Positions 5,222-7,580 of a stretch of DNA of 7,580 nucleotides are shown here, one piece after another. Position numbers and translations under genes: made by a program. Each line of letters begins with the position of its first letter. The first letter of the stretch is position 1. The notes under the pieces were generated by a model. That model was not told the DNA's origin. It did no database searches and saw only the letters and a list, made by a program, of their open reading frames with translations. Origin of the DNA: Candidatus Ruminimicrobiellum caprinum (lineage in GTDB: Bacteria; Elusimicrobiota; Endomicrobiia; Endomicrobiales; Endomicrobiaceae); assembly GCA_017413305.1 (NCBI GenBank), contig JAFPUA010000106.1, positions 1-7,580 on the forward strand. The letters run 5' to 3'.

Positions 5222-7580
5222 ATGCTAAAAAAATACCAGCCATTACTTTTAGTTCTGTTAGCTTACATTGTAGTAGGAGTTTTTTATCCGACAATAACTG
5301 CGGACTTTGTAAACCTTGACGATAATGTTATGGTTTTAAGTAATGAATATATTAAATCATTTTCTTTTGACCATTTAAAGAAAATATTTACGGCTCCTTA
5401 TTATAAGCTTTACCATCCTCTTGTAACTATGTCTTTTGCATTTGAATATATCTTCGCTAAATTGGATCCTTTCTTATACCATATTGATAATATAGCTCTC
5501 CATATCTTTAATACTTTACTTGTATTTTTTATTCTTAAGAGGTTGTCTAAATCATTTTTAATTTCTTATTTAACGGCATTGATATTTGCAATACATCCTG
5601 TTCATGTAGAGGTTGTGTCATGGATATCTTCAAGGAAAGATACCTTGTATGCTTTTTTCTTCCTGCTATCGATATTGTTGTATATGAAAGTTGATGACGG
5701 TGGCAAGAACTATAAGAAAATATTTTGGATATCCGTTGGTTCATTTTTGTTTTCGTGTTTGTCCAAACCTACGGCAGTTACATTACCATTGTTCTTAATA
5801 TTGATAGATTTTTGCACTAAAAAGATGTCTTTTAAAAGGTTCTCCAGATATCTTCCATACATTGCAATCAGTGCATTATTTGTATATATAGCTGTCCATT
5901 TTCATTATTCTCCCGAAGAGAAAATGATTTATACTTTGTTCTTTAAATATGTAAACTTTATAAGTGCACATTTTAATATAATGTTCTATGGCTATAAGTT
6001 TATTTTCCCTATGAACTTGTCGGTTCTTTATCCGTACTTTTTCGGTGTACATTCAATGATGCCATGGTATGTTCTTTATTCTCCGTTTTTATTGTATACG
6101 ATAATACTTTTTGTTTTTTTAAGTTTGGAATATACAAAGAAAATATTTTTTGGTTTTTTCTTTTTCTTCCTCGCATTGTTGCCTTCAAGCGGTGTAATGC
6201 CGACGGGAGTTGCTCCTGTTGCAGACAGGTATGCATATTTGGCAATTATAGGTTTGGCATATTTAGCAGTTGAATTGGGTTATTATCTTTATAAGAAATC
6301 TACATATTTGAAAATAGCAGTTGTATGTTTTTCCGTATGCATTTTAGGCTCTTGGTCATATATGACATATTCCAGAAATATTGTTTGGAGAGATAGTGTT
6401 GCACTTATGACCGAAGCAATAGACTATGCTCCTGAAACAGCAGGACATGCATATCTAACTAGAGGAATAATTTATAAAGGTTCAGATAAAATTGTAGAAG
6501 CAGAAAAAGATTTTAATAAGAGTTATGAAATAGGAAAAGATAATGTTACCATATATTTCCATCTTGCACATTTAAAGCAAATGCAACAAAAATATGACGA
6601 AGCTCTCAAATATTATTCAAAAGTTCCCGATAACTATTATGATTATGGTATTGTAGTGAATAATGTCGGTTTAATATTGGGTGAACAAGGTAAAAATGAA
6701 CAGGCAATAGACTATTTGAAAAAGCAGATTGAAAAAATGGGTGATGACAATTCCTTTGTCGAGTATCTTTATTCCAATTTGGCGCTGTTATATTTCAAAG
6801 AGAAAAATTATGATGAATCTCTTAAATATGTTAAGCTTGCTTGTGAGAAAAATCCTACAAATTATGTTTATTATGTTCAACAGATGATTATATATAATGA
6901 AAAAGATGATTTTGCAAGTTTTGAAAATATCGCGCTTGAAGGTATGGAAAAGACTAATGACAATGTTAATATAATAAATGAGTTGGCAAGCAAATACTTT
7001 ATGGTTGGCAGATACAACGATGTTGAAAGATTATATTTTAAAGAACAGAAATTAAACTCCGATAACAGTGTAGGATACTTATTGCTTGGTAATATTGCTG
7101 CTATGAACGGTAATTTTAAAGCAGCCTTAATTTACTATACAATGGCTATAGAAACTTCCAAAGAGAATGCAGAGTATTATTTCAAGAGAGCTGCTGTTTA
7201 TTTGGTATTAAATAACTATGAAAAAGCTAAACTTAATGCGGAAATAGCAGAGAAAAGAGGACAAATTGTAGACGAAGATTTTAAAGAAGGTATGGATTTA
7301 TTAAAACAACAAATTGTCGAATATGAAAGAAGAGTAGAAGAAGAAAAGAAACTTGCAGATAAATTTGAAGCAATAAGAGATGCCAGAATTAATGCTAAAA
7401 ATATACAGGAAAGTATTATTGTTGAAGATCTTGCCACTGTTAAAAATATGGAAAAGAGAAAAGCCGAACAGGAAGATGTGATACTTACTGCAATGAAGAC
7501 GGCAAAAGAAAAGGAATTTGCCGGAAAAGTTGTCCAAGAAAATAAAGTTGTAGAAAATATGAAGCTTGCTAAAGAAAAAG
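5222..7580 (+). CDS. TMTC-like GT-C fold membrane protein with TPR repeats and charged C-terminal tail (3' end outside window)
   Basis: The frame is open for 786 codons and runs off the window, so the protein is incomplete. Residues 1-380 are a multi-pass membrane domain with about ten hydrophobic segments (for example 7-22, 112-126, 140-155, 165-193, 210-227, 285-322, 335-355, 362-380). It carries the conserved features of bacterial relatives of TMTC O-mannosyltransferases: FVNLDD with Asp33-Asp34 in the first outside loop (the acidic pair typical of GT-C enzymes), YHPLVTMSF (64-72), HPVHVEVVSWISSRKDTLYA (125-144), LSKPTAVTLPLFLILIDF (180-197), and LPSSGVMPTG followed by VADRYAYLAIIGL (333-345). 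Residues 388-682 hold about seven TPR-like helix pairs (for example 442-471, 475-507, 512-545, 582-613, 615-648, 650-682), probably in the periplasm. From about 686 the chain is Lys/Glu/Ala-rich. Role inferred: transfer of sugar from a polyprenyl-linked donor to protein or glycan, acceptor unknown. Many relatives are annotated only as TPR proteins. The link to lipid A is by position only. Confidence 0.85.
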   Translation, partial: MLKKYQPLLLVLLAYIVVGVFYPTITADFVNLDDNVMVLSNEYIKSFSFDHLKKIFTAPYYKLYHPLVTMSFAFEYIFAKLDPFLYHIDNIALHIFNTLLVFFILKRLSKSFLISYLTALIFAIHPVHVEVVSWISSRKDTLYAFFFLLSILLYMKVDDGGKNYKKIFWISVGSFLFSCLSKPTAVTLPLFLILIDFCTKKMSFKRFSRYLPYIAISALFVYIAVHFHYSPEEKMIYTLFFKYVNFISAHFNIMFYGYKFIFPMNLSVLYPYFFGVHSMMPWYVLYSPFLLYTIILFVFLSLEYTKKIFFGFFFFFLALLPSSGVMPTGVAPVADRYAYLAIIGLAYLAVELGYYLYKKSTYLKIAVVCFSVCILGSWSYMTYSRNIVWRDSVALMTEAIDYAPETAGHAYLTRGIIYKGSDKIVEAEKDFNKSYEIGKDNVTIYFHLAHLKQMQQKYDEALKYYSKVPDNYYDYGIVVNNVGLILGEQGKNEQAIDYLKKQIEKMGDDNSFVEYLYSNLALLYFKEKNYDESLKYVKLACEKNPTNYVYYVQQMIIYNEKDDFASFENIALEGMEKTNDNVNIINELASKYFMVGRYNDVERLYFKEQKLNSDNSVGYLLLGNIAAMNGNFKAALIYYTMAIETSKENAEYYFKRAAVYLVLNNYEKAKLNAEIAEKRGQIVDEDFKEGMDLLKQQIVEYERRVEEEKKLADKFEAIRDARINAKNIQESIIVEDLATVKNMEKRKAEQEDVILTAMKTAKEKEFAGKVVQENKVVENMKLAKEK
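7277..7580 (+). other. Charged, coiled-coil-like C-terminal region of the TMTC-like protein
   Basis: From residue 686 to the end of the window, about 100 residues are rich in Lys, Glu, Ala and Gln, with leucine, isoleucine and valine at roughly heptad spacing (for example LLKQQIVEYERRVEEEKKLA). There are no Pro or Cys and almost no aromatic residues. This looks like a long helix or coiled coil following the last TPR. TMTC proteins I know of end with TPRs, so this extension is unusual. Its full length cannot be seen. Confidence 0.55.

Noticed and set aside
6140..6180. T-rich stretch encoding a run of Phe in the TMTC-like gene, considered as a phase-variable tract or internal terminator
   Set aside because: The T-runs are broken and short, the frame continues cleanly and there is no GC-rich stem; it simply encodes a membrane helix.

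Overview
The window is a compact, single-strand (+) cluster for building the Gram-negative outer membrane. In order it carries the 3' part of bamA (Omp85 insertase), lpxD, an lpxC-fabZ gene fusion, lpxA, lpxI, and the 5' part of a large membrane gene for a TMTC-like (GT-C) putative glycosyltransferase with TPR repeats and a charged tail. Both end genes run off the window. The four lpx genes are separated by only 1 to 4 bases and look like one operon; bamA sits 57 bp upstream and the TMTC-like gene 41 bp downstream. There is no gene-free stretch over 300 bases, and I see no RNA gene, CRISPR array, insertion sequence or minus-strand gene.

The lpx genes cover the early lipid A (Raetz) pathway except LpxB. 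LpxA puts a hydroxyacyl chain on UDP-GlcNAc, LpxC deacetylates the product, LpxD adds the second hydroxyacyl chain, and LpxI hydrolyses UDP-diacylglucosamine to lipid X and UMP. FabZ, fused to LpxC, works on the 3-hydroxyacyl-ACP pool that LpxA and LpxD draw from. BamA belongs to the same theme because it inserts beta-barrel proteins, including the LPS exporter, into the outer membrane.

The organism is an AT-rich diderm that makes lipid A. Order lpxD, lpxC-fabZ, lpxA and the fusion recall Bacteroidota, but clear Shine-Dalgarno sequences, an upstream bamA and LpxI instead of LpxH argue against that phylum. An uncultured or host-associated lineage such as Elusimicrobiota (Endomicrobia-like) is my best guess, as inference only.

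The points most worth a second look are an in-frame Shine-Dalgarno plus GTG inside the LpxC-FabZ linker, which could yield free FabZ from the fused gene, and the TMTC-like protein next to the lipid A operon. I found no convincing wholly new system; most of the window is well-known envelope biology in an unusual arrangement.
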